From an uncultured Candidatus Saccharibacteria bacterium (GTDB taxonomy: Bacteria > Patescibacteriota > Saccharimonadia > Saccharimonadales > Saccharimonadaceae), in assembly GCA_937924995.1 (NCBI GenBank), contig CALEXY010000002.1, positions 1 to 34,600 of the forward strand: 34,600 nt of DNA. Reading direction: 5' to 3'. The stretch's first letter is position 1; every line of letters starts with the position of its first letter. A program made the position numbers and the translations under genes. The notes under the pieces are model-generated. The model did no database searches and was not told the DNA's origin. It saw nothing but the letters and a program-made list of their open reading frames with translations. Below, in pieces: positions 1-10,300 of the stretch.

Positions 1-738
<738 letters not shown>

Positions 739-739
<1 letters not shown>

Positions 740-897
740 AGGTCCTAAGACCTTGAATTTTAAATTTGAAAACTCAAATATTCATAAATTAACTGACGAT
801 GATAAAAATAGAAATAAATCTATTTTAATAATTGCACAACTGAATTGTTAAAATTCGTCCCTCATGTTCATTTGGTTTCCCGTTTGCTCATGAGGAT
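739..897 (-). other. 16S rRNA leader (precursor 5' spacer)
   Basis: This is the transcribed leader between the predicted start (about 897) and mature 16S. It can form a hairpin CCTCATG/CATGAGG (860-866 with 889-895) and a perfect 6-bp hairpin AAGGTC-CTAA-GACCTT (739-754) at the 16S 5' boundary, a plausible processing stem. A TTTTAACAATT string near 842-852 resembles the boxA-proximal sequence of enterobacterial rRNA leaders; antitermination is inference only. No protein gene is present between 740 and 1039. Confidence 0.55.
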
Positions 898-903
898 GTT
901 TCT

Positions 904-932
904 ATAATAGATGAGAAAATAATAAATGTCAA
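904..932 (-). promoter_or_regulatory. rRNA promoter, sigma70-type
   Basis: On the minus strand TTGACA (927-932) is followed by exactly 17 bp and TATTAT (904-909). This is a perfect -35 with a near-consensus -10, placed about 165 bp upstream of mature 16S. It is the strongest classical promoter in the window along with that at 12788-12816. Confidence 0.8.
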
Positions 933-1039
933 CACAATTTTGCAAGATTTTTTAAGATTTTTTAATTTTCTGGCAATTTTCCGCTTTTTTCGTACTTTCT
1001 TCCCGTTTTATCGCTCGATTTCGCCCATTAATTCCCTAG

Positions 1040-1501
1040 TTATTTAATCAATAGAAAGTTAATTACAATGGAAATTAATATACCTAAAATCAATCCGGCC
1101 ACCACTTCCGGCACCGTATGACCTTCCACTACGCGTAGATGTGCAAGTTTTTCTGTATCATTTAGCTTCAAGTTCTTCTCATCGATTAACTGATTAATAA
1201 TTTCACCGTGTTCCCCCACCGAATGACGGACATTAGTCGCATCATAAATCAAAATCGAAGTCATACAGACCGCCAGGGCAAACACCGTCGAATTAAAACC
1301 AGACAAAAAACCAATCGTTCCAGTCACCGCCGTAAAGCTCGCCGTATGACCAGACGGCATCCCGCCAGATTTCATCATATAATATAGTACTTCCGAAAAT
1401 TTCGCTTTTCCACGAGTTTTAATCACAAACACAATCAGTTTGAAAAACTGTGCGATAAACCAGCCACAGACGAATGCTAAAAAAACATAACAGCTTTCCA
1501 T
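1040..1501 (-). CDS. Divergent PAP2 family (DUF212/YuiD-like) membrane protein
   Basis: A 153-residue integral membrane protein of the divergent PAP2 family. Visible family motifs are SGGMPSGHTA (about 45-54), YDATNVRHSVGEHG (about 86-99) and a C-terminal EGHTVPEVVAG before the last membrane helix; they correspond to the phosphatase-like core of PAP2 enzymes. The natural substrate of the family is not established; a lipid or undecaprenyl phosphate is a guess. The ATG at 1501 follows TGATAAGAT by six bases (AGGAGT), so the mRNA may start at the AUG. The AGGAG in that gap is too close to the AUG to act as a Shine-Dalgarno site. It is transcribed toward the 16S promoter with no visible terminator between. 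Confidence 0.88.
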   Translation of the reverse strand: MESCYVFLAFVCGWFIAQFFKLIVFVIKTRGKAKFSEVLYYMMKSGGMPSGHTASFTAVTGTIGFLSGFNSTVFALAVCMTSILIYDATNVRHSVGEHGEIINQLIDEKNLKLNDTEKLAHLRVVEGHTVPEVVAGLILGILISIVINFLLIK

Positions 1502-1507
1502 ACTCCT

Positions 1508-1516
1508 ATCTTATCA
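1508..1516 (-). promoter_or_regulatory. Extended -10 promoter of the PAP2-like gene (leaderless)
   Basis: TGATAAGAT on the minus strand is an extended -10 (TGn plus TAAGAT). Its last base lies six bases before the ATG at 1501, so the expected start is at or next to the A of the start codon. No good -35 is seen. Confidence 0.55.
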
Positions 1517-1524
1517 CACCTAAG

Positions 1525-1559
1525 AAAAAACAAGAATACCCGAGTTTCGAGTATTCTTG
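1525..1559 (-). terminator. Rho-independent terminator after the acidic surface protein gene
   Basis: The minus strand reads CAAGAATAC, U, CGA, loop AAC, UCG, G, GTATTCTTG: a 13-bp hairpin with one G-U pair (1531-1559), followed by TTTTTT (1525-1530). It ends the transcript of the gene at 1651-2157. Confidence 0.85.
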
Positions 1560-1650
1560 TCCAAGATTAGTTATTTTTAAGGTACACTTTCTTCGTTTCA
1601 CCACTCATTTTGAGAGAAAAAATGAGAATTTATTTTGCGAGAAATAATTA

Positions 1651-2157
1651 CTATTGTAAGTGGTGAATATTTCGTTTTCCTTTCTTTTTGATAAATAAGA
1701 AGACTAGAAGAAAGCTAATTAATCCCCCTAAAATTGCCAGAATCCACCAAAAATCCTTCAGAGTTTGGCCGACCTGACCTAACACTGGTACTTCTGAAAT
1801 TTCCTTTTCATCCAATTCCCCCTCATCCTCGTTGGTTGCCTCGAGTTCTCCTTCTGACACCTCACCCTCCAATACTTCGCCTTCAGAGATTACTTTTTCT
1901 GAACTCTTACCATCAGAATTTTCACCATCAGAATTTTCATCCCCCACCGTATTTTCGCTACCCTCTACCCCAGAATCCCGCTCAGATTTTTCTTTTACAA
2001 TCCCCGAAAGCACGATATTTCTATCAGCTAATTCCGTTTTTCTCAATGTCGCAAAAACTGCCGAGTTCGCCCCAAACCCCAGTCCAAGTGTCAACACACT
2101 GAAACCTAAAATTCCTAATACCGTCTTTTTTATTTTCTTTGTTTGCTGATTTTTCAT
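1651..2157 (-). CDS. Acidic, repeat-bearing single-span surface protein
   Basis: 168 residues, not recognised as a named family. The N-terminus is basic (KKIKK) followed by a hydrophobic segment (about 13-36) that looks like a signal peptide ending near AVFA. The middle (about 55-125) is low-complexity and very rich in Glu, Ser and Gly, with a short repeat of the type SEGEV-LEGEV-SEGEL. Near the C-terminus is one membrane span (about 138-158) followed by a basic tail KKKGKR. The layout is an extracellular acidic stalk anchored by a C-terminal helix, like a sortase substrate without an LPXTG motif. GAGGTAAT before the ATG at 2157 is a plausible ribosome binding site, so this gene, unlike several others here, has a normal leader. 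It has its own promoter and terminator and is monocistronic. Confidence 0.7.
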   Translation of the reverse strand: MKNQQTKKIKKTVLGILGFSVLTLGLGFGANSAVFATLRKTELADRNIVLSGIVKEKSERDSGVEGSENTVGDENSDGENSDGKSSEKVISEGEVLEGEVSEGELEATNEDEGELDEKEISEVPVLGQVGQTLKDFWWILAILGGLISFLLVFLFIKKKGKRNIHHLQ

Positions 2158-2183
2158 ATTACCTCACTGTTTTATTTACCTGC

Positions 2184-2212
2184 ACCATAGCGAAAAATCT
2201 CAAAAATCACAA
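2184..2212 (-). promoter_or_regulatory. Putative promoter of the acidic surface protein gene
   Basis: On the minus strand TTGTGA (2207-2212), 17 bp, TATGGT (2184-2189). The leader would be about 20 nt and carries GAGG before the ATG at 2157. Two direct repeats lie 58 bp further upstream (2270-2304). Confidence 0.45.
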
Positions 2213-2269
2213 CCATAAGCATTTTTAAAAATAATTTAACAGAGGTAAAATCCCCCAAAAAATTTTTAG

Positions 2270-2304
2270 CATATGCAAGTTATCAATTGTCATAAGCAAG
2301 TTAT
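2270..2304. repeat. Paired direct repeat, 14-bp motif, 21-bp period
   Basis: CATATGCAAGTTAT (2270-2283) and CATAAGCAAGTTAT (2291-2304) are direct repeats differing at one base, with starts 21 bp apart. The same motif in the same paired layout occurs at 13524-13557 upstream of comM. Two-helical-turn spacing suggests a dimeric regulator site. It lies upstream of the promoter of the gene at 1651-2157. Confidence 0.6.
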
Positions 2305-2412
2305 GCCACGCAAAAAAATCTCAAAATCCGTCAAGAATCGGTCCAAATTTTACCCAAAATCCGCTCAAAAATCCCCTTCACTAGCGCAAAAACCACCCAA
2401 ATCTCACCACAG

Positions 2413-2435
2413 AAAAAAGTACGCTAGACGCGTAC
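2413..2435 (-). terminator. Terminator of the gyrB-gyrA operon
   Basis: The minus strand has GTACGC (2430-2435), a 5-nt loop, GCGTAC (2419-2424) and TTTTTT (2413-2418), about 20 bp after the gyrA stop. The preceding A-tract can extend the stem. Confidence 0.8.
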
Positions 2436-2453
2436 CTTTTCCTAAAAACTCAA

Positions 2454-5084
2454 TTATTCATTAGTCTCTTCTTCTTCTTTTTCTTCTGGTAAAACGATAC
2501 CGATCGAGGCCACTGTGTCGCCATCTGCCATTCGCATAATGCGAACCCCTTGAGTGGCTCGGCCAAGTGTCGGAATATCTTTCACTGCCACACGAATCGC
2601 CTGACCGTTTGATGACATCATAATCACTTCGCTCGCCTCTGGATCTAAGGTATGCACTGCCACGATTGGACCAGTCTTCGCCGTCACTGCCGCTACCTTG
2701 ATACCCACACCACCACGCTTATGAGTTGGGAAATTGGCTACCAGAGTAGATTTACCGTAACCATTGGCGGAAACTGCGATCAATTTCTGCTTTGGATCAG
2801 TCACGATATCCATACCCACGACTTCATCTTTCGGACGAAGACGCATCCCGCGCACACCCATCGCTGAACGACCCATCGCACGCACATCTGCTTCATTAAA
2901 GCGGATTGCTTGACCAGCTGAGGTAGAAATAATGATATCATTCTTCCCTGTAGTTGGCTTCACCCACTTCAGTTCATCCCCTGGGTCCAATTTAATCGTA
3001 ATTAGACCATTCGAGCGCACATTCGCGTAATTTTTCATCGCGGTTTTCTTAATCGTACCATTCTTAGTCGCCATAAAGAGGTATTCATCTGCCTCGTCAT
3101 CACTCTTATCATCCGACTGCTGATTATCTTCGTTATATTTAATAATCTCCGTAATCTTCTCATCTGGATGCATATTCAACAGATTTACCGCTGCCGTACC
3201 CTTCGCCGTCAAAGAAGCCTGTGGCACTTCGTAGGCCTTCATCTTAAACATACGGCCCTGTGAGGTGAAGATATAGAGATAATCATGCGAATTTGTCGTC
3301 AAAATCTGCGAAATTACATCTTCTTCCTTCGTAGTCATGCCCCTCTTTCCTTTACCACCACGGTTTTGGCGGCGGAAATCAGTCTGTGATACGCGTTTAA
3401 TGTAATTCTCTGCCGTCAGCAAGATCACACTTTCTTCTTCTGGGATCAATTCTTCTTCCGAGAATTTACCTAGTTCATGATTGAAAATTTTCGAACGACG
3501 CTTGTCGCCATATTTTTCTTTCATGGCTAGAAGTTCTTCTTTCACCACGTTCAAAATCTTCGCTTCATCTGCCAAAATCTCTTCGTATTTCGCAATCAAA
3601 GCCATCAATTCTTGCAGTTCAGCCTCGATTTTATCGCGTTCCAAGCCCTGCAAACGGCGTAGTTGCATTGCTAAAATCGCTGCAGCCTGAATTTCCGAAA
3701 GCCCAAAGCGTTCCATTAAGCGTTTATCGGCGTCATCATAAGATTCACGAATCGTTTTAATTACTTCATCGATGTTATCCAGGGCAATTTTCAAACCTTC
3801 AAGAATATGGGCGCGTTCCTTAGCCTTACGTAGATCGAACTCTGTACGGCGACGAATCACTTTTTGACGGTGCTTAATAAATTCCACCAAAATTTCCTTC
3901 AAGCCCATAATGCGTGGCTGAATTCCGTTCACCAAAGCCAGCACGTTATAGTGGAAATTGGTCTGCAAATCCGTCATTTTATAGAGCTGATTCAAAATCT
4001 TCTTTGGATAAGCATCTTTCTTCAATTCCACCACCACGCGAATCTTACCGCGTGCTGACTCGTCACGTGCATCCGCGATGTGAGTCAATTTTTTATCCAA
4101 AACCAGCTGACGAACCTTCTCGATAAAACCTTCCTTACTCATTCCGTAAGGCACTTCGGTAATCACAATATTAAAGCGGCCATTCTTGCGCTCTTCGATG
4201 TTGGCTACCGCACGAATCGTTACCGAACCCTTACCGGTCGCATAAGCTTGCTTCATCGGTGCGCCACCGTAAACTTCGGCACCCGTTGGAAAATCTGGAC
4301 CCTTCACATGTTTCATTAAATCTTCCAGACTTGCCTCTGGGTTTTCAATCAAAGCCACCGTCGCATCCACTACTTCACCGAGGTTATGTGGTGGAATATT
4401 AGTCGCCATACCGACCGCGATACCCATCTGACCATTCAAAAGAATATTTGGCAAAGCAGCTGGCAAAACTACCGGCTCTTTCTCTGTACCGTCGAAGTTA
4501 TCACGAAAATCTACGGTTTCCTTCTCGATATCTGCCAGAAGCTCAGCGCCCACCTTATCCATTCTGGCCTCAGTGTAACGTGAAGCCGCTGGATCATCAC
4601 CGTCCATCGAACCGAAGTTACCCTGACCTTCCACCAAGGTGTAACGCATCTTCCAAGGTTGCGCCAAGTTCACCATTGCATCATAAATCGACGAGTCACC
4701 GTGTGGGTGGTATTTACCCATCACTTCACCGACGATACGCGCTGACTTCACCGTGGCATGTGGTGCACGCCAACCATTTTTATACATTGCATAAAGAATA
4801 CGGCGATGTACTGGTTTCAAACCGTCACGCACATCTGGCAAGGCACGATCGATAATCACCGACATCGAATAACGCAAAAAGGAATCTTCCATCACGTTCT
4901 CAACCGTCAATTCTTCGACCCCATCTACTGCACGATGCGCGGTTAGTCCGCCCAGATGAGCATCTTCCATCTCTTCTGCAGCTTCTTCAATCATTCCTTC
5001 TGCGACATTTTCTGCCGCATTCATCTCAGCATTGATTTTTTCGTCATTTGGCTCTTGTGGAACTTTTTTATCGTTTTTCGTCAT
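2454..5084 (-). CDS. gyrA: DNA gyrase subunit A
   Basis: 876 residues. This is the breakage-reunion subunit of the type II topoisomerase that introduces negative supercoils. The catalytic tyrosine is Tyr170 in AASRYTEARM. The quinolone-region motif GKYHPHGDSSIYD is at 123-135, with serine and aspartate at the positions usually linked to quinolone sensitivity. The C-terminal domain carries a GyrA box QNRGGKG near residue 572, which argues for gyrase rather than topoisomerase IV. The first 55 or so residues are an acidic extension beyond the usual start, and the C-terminus ends in a Glu-rich tail. AAGGAAAGGATGAGA precedes the ATG. It follows gyrB by 14 bp, so the pair is one operon ending in the hairpin at 2413-2435. 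Confidence 0.97.
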   Translation of the reverse strand: MTKNDKKVPQEPNDEKINAEMNAAENVAEGMIEEAAEEMEDAHLGGLTAHRAVDGVEELTVENVMEDSFLRYSMSVIIDRALPDVRDGLKPVHRRILYAMYKNGWRAPHATVKSARIVGEVMGKYHPHGDSSIYDAMVNLAQPWKMRYTLVEGQGNFGSMDGDDPAASRYTEARMDKVGAELLADIEKETVDFRDNFDGTEKEPVVLPAALPNILLNGQMGIAVGMATNIPPHNLGEVVDATVALIENPEASLEDLMKHVKGPDFPTGAEVYGGAPMKQAYATGKGSVTIRAVANIEERKNGRFNIVITEVPYGMSKEGFIEKVRQLVLDKKLTHIADARDESARGKIRVVVELKKDAYPKKILNQLYKMTDLQTNFHYNVLALVNGIQPRIMGLKEILVEFIKHRQKVIRRRTEFDLRKAKERAHILEGLKIALDNIDEVIKTIRESYDDADKRLMERFGLSEIQAAAILAMQLRRLQGLERDKIEAELQELMALIAKYEEILADEAKILNVVKEELLAMKEKYGDKRRSKIFNHELGKFSEEELIPEEESVILLTAENYIKRVSQTDFRRQNRGGKGKRGMTTKEEDVISQILTTNSHDYLYIFTSQGRMFKMKAYEVPQASLTAKGTAAVNLLNMHPDEKITEIIKYNEDNQQSDDKSDDEADEYLFMATKNGTIKKTAMKNYANVRSNGLITIKLDPGDELKWVKPTTGKNDIIISTSAGQAIRFNEADVRAMGRSAMGVRGMRLRPKDEVVGMDIVTDPKQKLIAVSANGYGKSTLVANFPTHKRGGVGIKVAAVTAKTGPIVAVHTLDPEASEVIMMSSNGQAIRVAVKDIPTLGRATQGVRIMRMADGDTVASIGIVLPEEKEEEETNE

Positions 5085-5098
5085 TTCTCATCCTTTCC

Positions 5099-7087
5099 TT
5101 AGAAATCCAAATCATCAATATTAACTGAGGCAGCACGCGACTGAATAAAGTTTTTACGTAGTTCAACTTCCGTACCCATCAATTTCGTAAAGATCGCGTC
5201 CGCTTTTTCCGCATCCTCGATATTCACCCGAATCAAAACACGGTTCTCTGGATTCATCGTGGTATCCCAAAGCTGTTGCGCATTCATTTCACCAAGACCC
5301 TTAAAGCGCTGTTGTGCCGTATAGCCAGCCTGCTTAAAGCGTTCATCTTCTGGATTAATCTTCAAACCTTCCTTCACACGCTCTTCGATGCGCTGAGTCA
5401 ATTTCTCTTCCAAGGCTGCTTCATCGTAAATATAATCAATTTTACGGTTCGCGCCCGTACCCTTAATCAAGCCAAATAGTGGTGGTTTCGCCAAATAGAC
5501 GTGTCCACCTTTCACCACCTCTGGCATATAACGGAAGAAGAAAGTCAGAAGCAGCGTCGAAATATGCGCACCGTCCACATCGGCATCGGTCATGAATACA
5601 ATCTTAAAATAACGTAGCCCAGAAATATCGAACTGATCACCAATTCCTACCCCCAAGGCCTTAATTAAAGATACCAACTCCGCATTCGCATACATCTTGT
5701 CCAATCTCGCGCGCTCGGTATTCAACACCTTACCACGAAGCGGCAAAATCGCCTGAATCTTCGAGTTGCGACCTTCTTTTGCTGAACCCGCCGCCGAGTT
5801 ACCCTCTACGATGAAGAGTTCACACTCTGAACGATCTCTAGAAGAACAGTCCGCTAATTTCGAAGGTAGATTCAAACCTTCGAAAGCACCCTTACGAATC
5901 ACGTTATCGCGCGCTGCTCTTGCCGCCTTACGGGCACGCGCTGCCAAAGTCGCCTTACCGACAATCTTTTTCGCAATCGCTGGATTTTCTTCGAGGAAGT
6001 AGCCAAAATATTCGCTCATCACCTTATCGACATAGCCACGCACCTCTGGATTGCCCAATTTATTCTTGGTCTGACCTTCGAATTCTGGGTTAGGCAATTT
6101 CACCGAAATCACCGCTGTCAAACCTTCACGAATGTCGTCACCGGTTAGGTTATCTTCTTTTTCCTTCAAAAGATTATTCTTGCGTGCATAATCATTTAGC
6201 ACACGGTTCAAAGCCGTACGAAAACCCACCACATGTGAACCACCTTCAGGGGTCAAAACGTTGTTAGCAAATGGCTTCATGGTTTCTGCATAGGTATCAT
6301 TATACTGAACGGCAATTTCCACTTCCGAATCTTCAATCTGTTTATCAACATAGAAAATCGTATCCGAAAGCACTTCCTTACCGTTATTTAGGCGCTTCAC
6401 ATAGCTCTTAATACCGCCTTCAAAGTAGAAGGCTTCTTTCGCACCCGTGCGTTCATCAAAAACCGAGATTAAAATTCCCTTAGTGAGGTAGGCCTGGTGT
6501 CTCGCATAGTGCGATACCCAGTTATAATCAAAAGTTGTAGTTTCCTTAAAAATCGTTGGATCTGGATAAAAAACAATACAAGTTCCCTGTTTAGTAGTAC
6601 CACCCTCAATTTTCAAAGGCGCCACAGTCTTACCAGTTTCAAATTCGATGTGATGGACTTTTTTCTCACGATAAACTTCGGCAATCATCTTGGTTGAAAG
6701 TGCATTCACAACAGAGGAACCCACCCCGTGGAGACCAGATGAAACCTTATAGCCACCGCCACCGAACTTACCACCGGCATGCAGCACGGTCAAAACCGTT
6801 TCCAGCGTCGATTTATGCGTCTTTGGGTGAAGATCTACCGGAATACCGCGTCCGTTATCTTCTACCTTCACACCCCCGTCAGCCAGCAATGTAATTTCGA
6901 CTTTATTAGCGTAACCCGCAATCGCTTCATCGATCGAGTTATCCGCAATTTCTTTAATTAAATGATGCAAACCATCGTAACCGGTCGAACCGATATACAT
7001 ACCTGGACGCACACGAACAGGTTCAAGCCCTTCTAGAACTTGAATTTCTGAGCTGTCGTATTCTTCAACTTTTTGTTTTCCAGCCAT
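5099..7087 (-). CDS. gyrB: DNA gyrase subunit B
   Basis: 662 residues from the ATG at 7087. It is the ATPase subunit of gyrase. GHKL ATP-site motifs are EIADNSIDEA (about 47-56), DNGRGIP and the ATP lid SSGLHGVGSSVVNALS. The TOPRIM domain has EGNSAAGSAK (about 424-433) and MTDADVDGAH (about 498-507), which supply the Mg-binding Glu and Asp residues. QRFKGLGEMN marks the C-terminal end. The length matches short gyrB proteins without the enterobacterial insert. An in-frame TTG at 7090 sits 7 nt from AGAGG, whereas the ATG is 10 nt away; either could be used. It is first in the gyrB-gyrA operon and has a classical promoter at 7207-7235. Confidence 0.97.
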   Translation of the reverse strand: MAGKQKVEEYDSSEIQVLEGLEPVRVRPGMYIGSTGYDGLHHLIKEIADNSIDEAIAGYANKVEITLLADGGVKVEDNGRGIPVDLHPKTHKSTLETVLTVLHAGGKFGGGGYKVSSGLHGVGSSVVNALSTKMIAEVYREKKVHHIEFETGKTVAPLKIEGGTTKQGTCIVFYPDPTIFKETTTFDYNWVSHYARHQAYLTKGILISVFDERTGAKEAFYFEGGIKSYVKRLNNGKEVLSDTIFYVDKQIEDSEVEIAVQYNDTYAETMKPFANNVLTPEGGSHVVGFRTALNRVLNDYARKNNLLKEKEDNLTGDDIREGLTAVISVKLPNPEFEGQTKNKLGNPEVRGYVDKVMSEYFGYFLEENPAIAKKIVGKATLAARARKAARAARDNVIRKGAFEGLNLPSKLADCSSRDRSECELFIVEGNSAAGSAKEGRNSKIQAILPLRGKVLNTERARLDKMYANAELVSLIKALGVGIGDQFDISGLRYFKIVFMTDADVDGAHISTLLLTFFFRYMPEVVKGGHVYLAKPPLFGLIKGTGANRKIDYIYDEAALEEKLTQRIEERVKEGLKINPEDERFKQAGYTAQQRFKGLGEMNAQQLWDTTMNPENRVLIRVNIEDAEKADAIFTKLMGTEVELRKNFIQSRAASVNIDDLDF

Positions 7088-7206
7088 CAAGAAAATACCT
7101 CTTTTAAGTTAACTTGATACCTCTCTGGCTCACCACCCACGTCTTTCCAAATGATTCTTCTAGAATCCCTTTTCCAGTCGTTTTAACCTCACTTGATATC
7201 TACTTT

Positions 7207-7235
7207 AGTGTAACCATTTTTGGTTTAGCTGTCAA
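7207..7235 (-). promoter_or_regulatory. gyrB-gyrA promoter
   Basis: TTGACA (7230-7235), 17 bp, TACACT (7207-7212) on the minus strand. The leader of about 110 nt contains a small hairpin GATTCT-AGA-AGAATC and two similar strings, TATCAAGTGAGGTTAA and TATCAAGTTAACTTAA, the second ending near the AGAGG ribosome site. A supercoiling-sensitive gyrase promoter is expected, but nothing in the sequence proves it. Confidence 0.7.
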
Positions 7236-7317
7236 GGTAAAATGGTGATATTTCGCGTTCTAAGCCGTTTTAAGGCCCTTGTTTCAATTTTTTGGGTACT
7301 TATAGCCTTTTTGTTTT

Positions 7318-10300
7318 TTAACGAATTTTAATCACCGTGCCGTCTTTCAGACGTCCATCTTCCTGATTCGCCTCAGATACAGCTTCCATCGACACGTTTA
7401 CCACCTCTGGTTCCGTAGCAGAAGAATTCTTTTCCGCCATCAAATCATCTAATTCCGCATTAATATCATCCAAGGTGAATTTCGCACGGCCTTCCTTACT
7501 AGCCCCTGCGTCAGACCTCTCAGATTCACCCCTTCCAGCCACCGCTTCAGCCATATCACTAGCCGCCCTCTCGGCCTTTTTCTGACTCCCCTCCTCGGCT
7601 TTCATTTTCTCCAAAAATTCCGCCATCTCTGGGCTCCCCACCTTCGCCTCACTGGCCGGCACTTTCTTCACCCCTAATGGAATGCCCTTTTCGTCTCGAT
7701 CAAAATTATCTAGACCAAGCGCCGCATCCATCGCCCCATCCCAAGGCTCATTGCTAGCAAAATTCCCATTTTCAATATTTGCTCGCCCCTCTTCCCCATC
7801 GCTAATTCTCAAGCGATCCTCGATTTCCTTTTCCACTTCTTCCCCTGGACGGCCGTATTTCTTCGCTGAATAATCTTTTAGGGCGGCAAAAATATTTCGA
7901 TCCTCCTTACCTCTTGGCGGCAACAATCTCATCGTAAATGGCGCCGACGGCATACCGTGCATCAGAACCGTCGCAATTGCGTGATAATTTGGCTGTTTAT
8001 GTAAATCTTCCGCCTTAAAAGTCGGGGTAAAGACTTTTTCCATCATTTCCGCATCTGTTACACCCAGACGACCCGCAATAATCGTACCCACATTACCCAG
8101 CACACCTTCACGAATCTTATCTGTGAGCTGCGTCATAAACTGATTCGCCACAATCAAATTCAAACGGAATTTACGAGCTTCCGACAGAATCGACTCAAAG
8201 GAATCTGTCGAGAAGTTCTGGAACTCATCCACGAACAGACAGAAATCCTTACGTTCATGCTCTGGCGTATCCACCCTTGACATCGCGGCTGTCTGGAACT
8301 TCATCACAAAAATCATACCCAGAAGCTTGGAGTTTAATTCCCCTAGCTTACCCTTCGAAAGGTTCACCAAAAGAATTTTTTGTTGATCCATAATTTCACG
8401 AATATTAAAGCCCGATTTAGTCTGACCTAACACCCGTTTCATCATCGTATTTTGCTTAAATGGGCTCCATTTTGAAGCAAACCATGTTACCACCTCACCC
8501 GCATCATTCGATTTTTGAGAAGCTGGAAATTCTTTCGTCCAATAATCAAAGAGGTCGCGATCTGTCACATATTTCAATTTATCTGCCACCAAATCTGGGT
8601 TAATGAATGGGCTCGGAATATCCAGAAAAGTCGCACCCCTCGGATCGCTCATTAGAAGCAACGCCGCATTCCTAAACATCTGCTCACCGCGTGGACCAAA
8701 AATACCCGTATGCCCCGGATCGTACAGCGAATACAGCATATTAATCCCCTCTTGCACGATAAAGTCCTTCTGCTCCGTGATAGCAAATTCCAACATATTC
8801 ATGCCAATTGGAAAATCTGTATCTGATGGGTCAAAGTAAATCACATCATCGATACGATTTTCTGGCACCATCGAAAGTAATTCCTCTGTCACGTCACCGT
8901 GCGGATCAATAAAACAGAAACCTTTCCCCGCCAACATATCTTGATAAGCCAAATTCTTCAAAAGTACCGACTTACCCATACCTGACGAACCGATAATATA
9001 CGTGTGGCGCCTACGGTCATCTTCACCTAGTTTAATCATCTTCGTATTACCACGATATTCGTTCACCCCGAGTTCCAGACCTTCTTCCACTAGCACGGTT
9101 GGCGCATCTACCTGCTTCGTCATCTGCCTCTCTACGCCCGATGATGGGATTGCCGCCTCAGATGGCAAATGAAAAATCGAGGCCAATTCCTGCGTATTTA
9201 GGATCATCCCCTTTTTCTTGGTTGGGAAAAAGCGAAAAATATAATTCGTCACCAAAGTGTCCATTTTTTTCGCCATATCGTATTTGAAACCGTTCATGGT
9301 TGGCGAATCTAATTGTGAAAACGCTGCTACCACGCCACCAACTAAGGCTTCACTACGTTCATGACTACTGGAATGCGCCACCACGCGAATCAAACACTCA
9401 AAAACCGGATACTTAGTTTTATTTTCAATCATTTGGGCTTCGTCAAGCTTCGCCTGCGAAACTTCTTTTGTAGCTTCTTTACCTTTTTCATATTCATGTA
9501 GCTCCGGCACTTCGAATGGTGCACGAATAACATCCATGATTAAATTTAGTACTCGGCCCTGTCCGAAGAAACCGCTGGCCGACTTAACTTTTTTACCCTC
9601 TCGTAAATTTTTTACAATTTCTTCAACTTTTTTTCGCCAACCATCCCCCACTGGGCGAAACATTATCTGCAACCCCAACCCTTCACCTTTTTTCGCCTTC
9701 GCAAAAGCATTCAAAATCGCCAGCTGTGCATCCCATTTCGATTCTGAAAATACCTGGATTGGATAATATTCTTCCTTCTTAAAAATCAATTCACCACCTG
9801 CCACATTACGACTATCTTCATCTTCTTTCGCTTCGTCACCCAGTCCCGCATTCGAGAAAATATTTTCCACCTCGGCCTCTTCGAGACGTGCCGTTGGGTA
9901 AGAAGATTGAATCGCCTGCTTCACAATTTCCGTCGTCACCGCTGGCACTACTGCATAATATTTCACCAAGCCATCGACCACCACCATTTCGAATGAGAAA
10001 TATTTTTGACCATATAATTTCGTATTAAAACTTTCTTTCTTCAGCGTCGAAGCGATGATTGAATACATAATTGTCGACTGCGAAATCGCCTCCTCATTAA
10101 CATCACGCTCGTCGCGTCCACCACCCTGAATATCATCGGTTGCTGGTGGTAAATGAATCAAAAGTGGAATTAATTTTAGTGAACGCTCATATTCCTTCGC
10201 CTTGCGTTTTTTAGCCAAAATTTTCACCCCCACAAAGAGAGCTGCTACTAAAACTAGAATAAAAATTTGTACACCAATTATAATGTTGTTTGAGAAAATT

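Noticed and set aside
2273..2464. 63-codon basic open frame on the plus strand
   Set aside because: No ribosome site, it runs through the direct repeats and the gyrA terminator, and its composition follows the AT-rich spacer.
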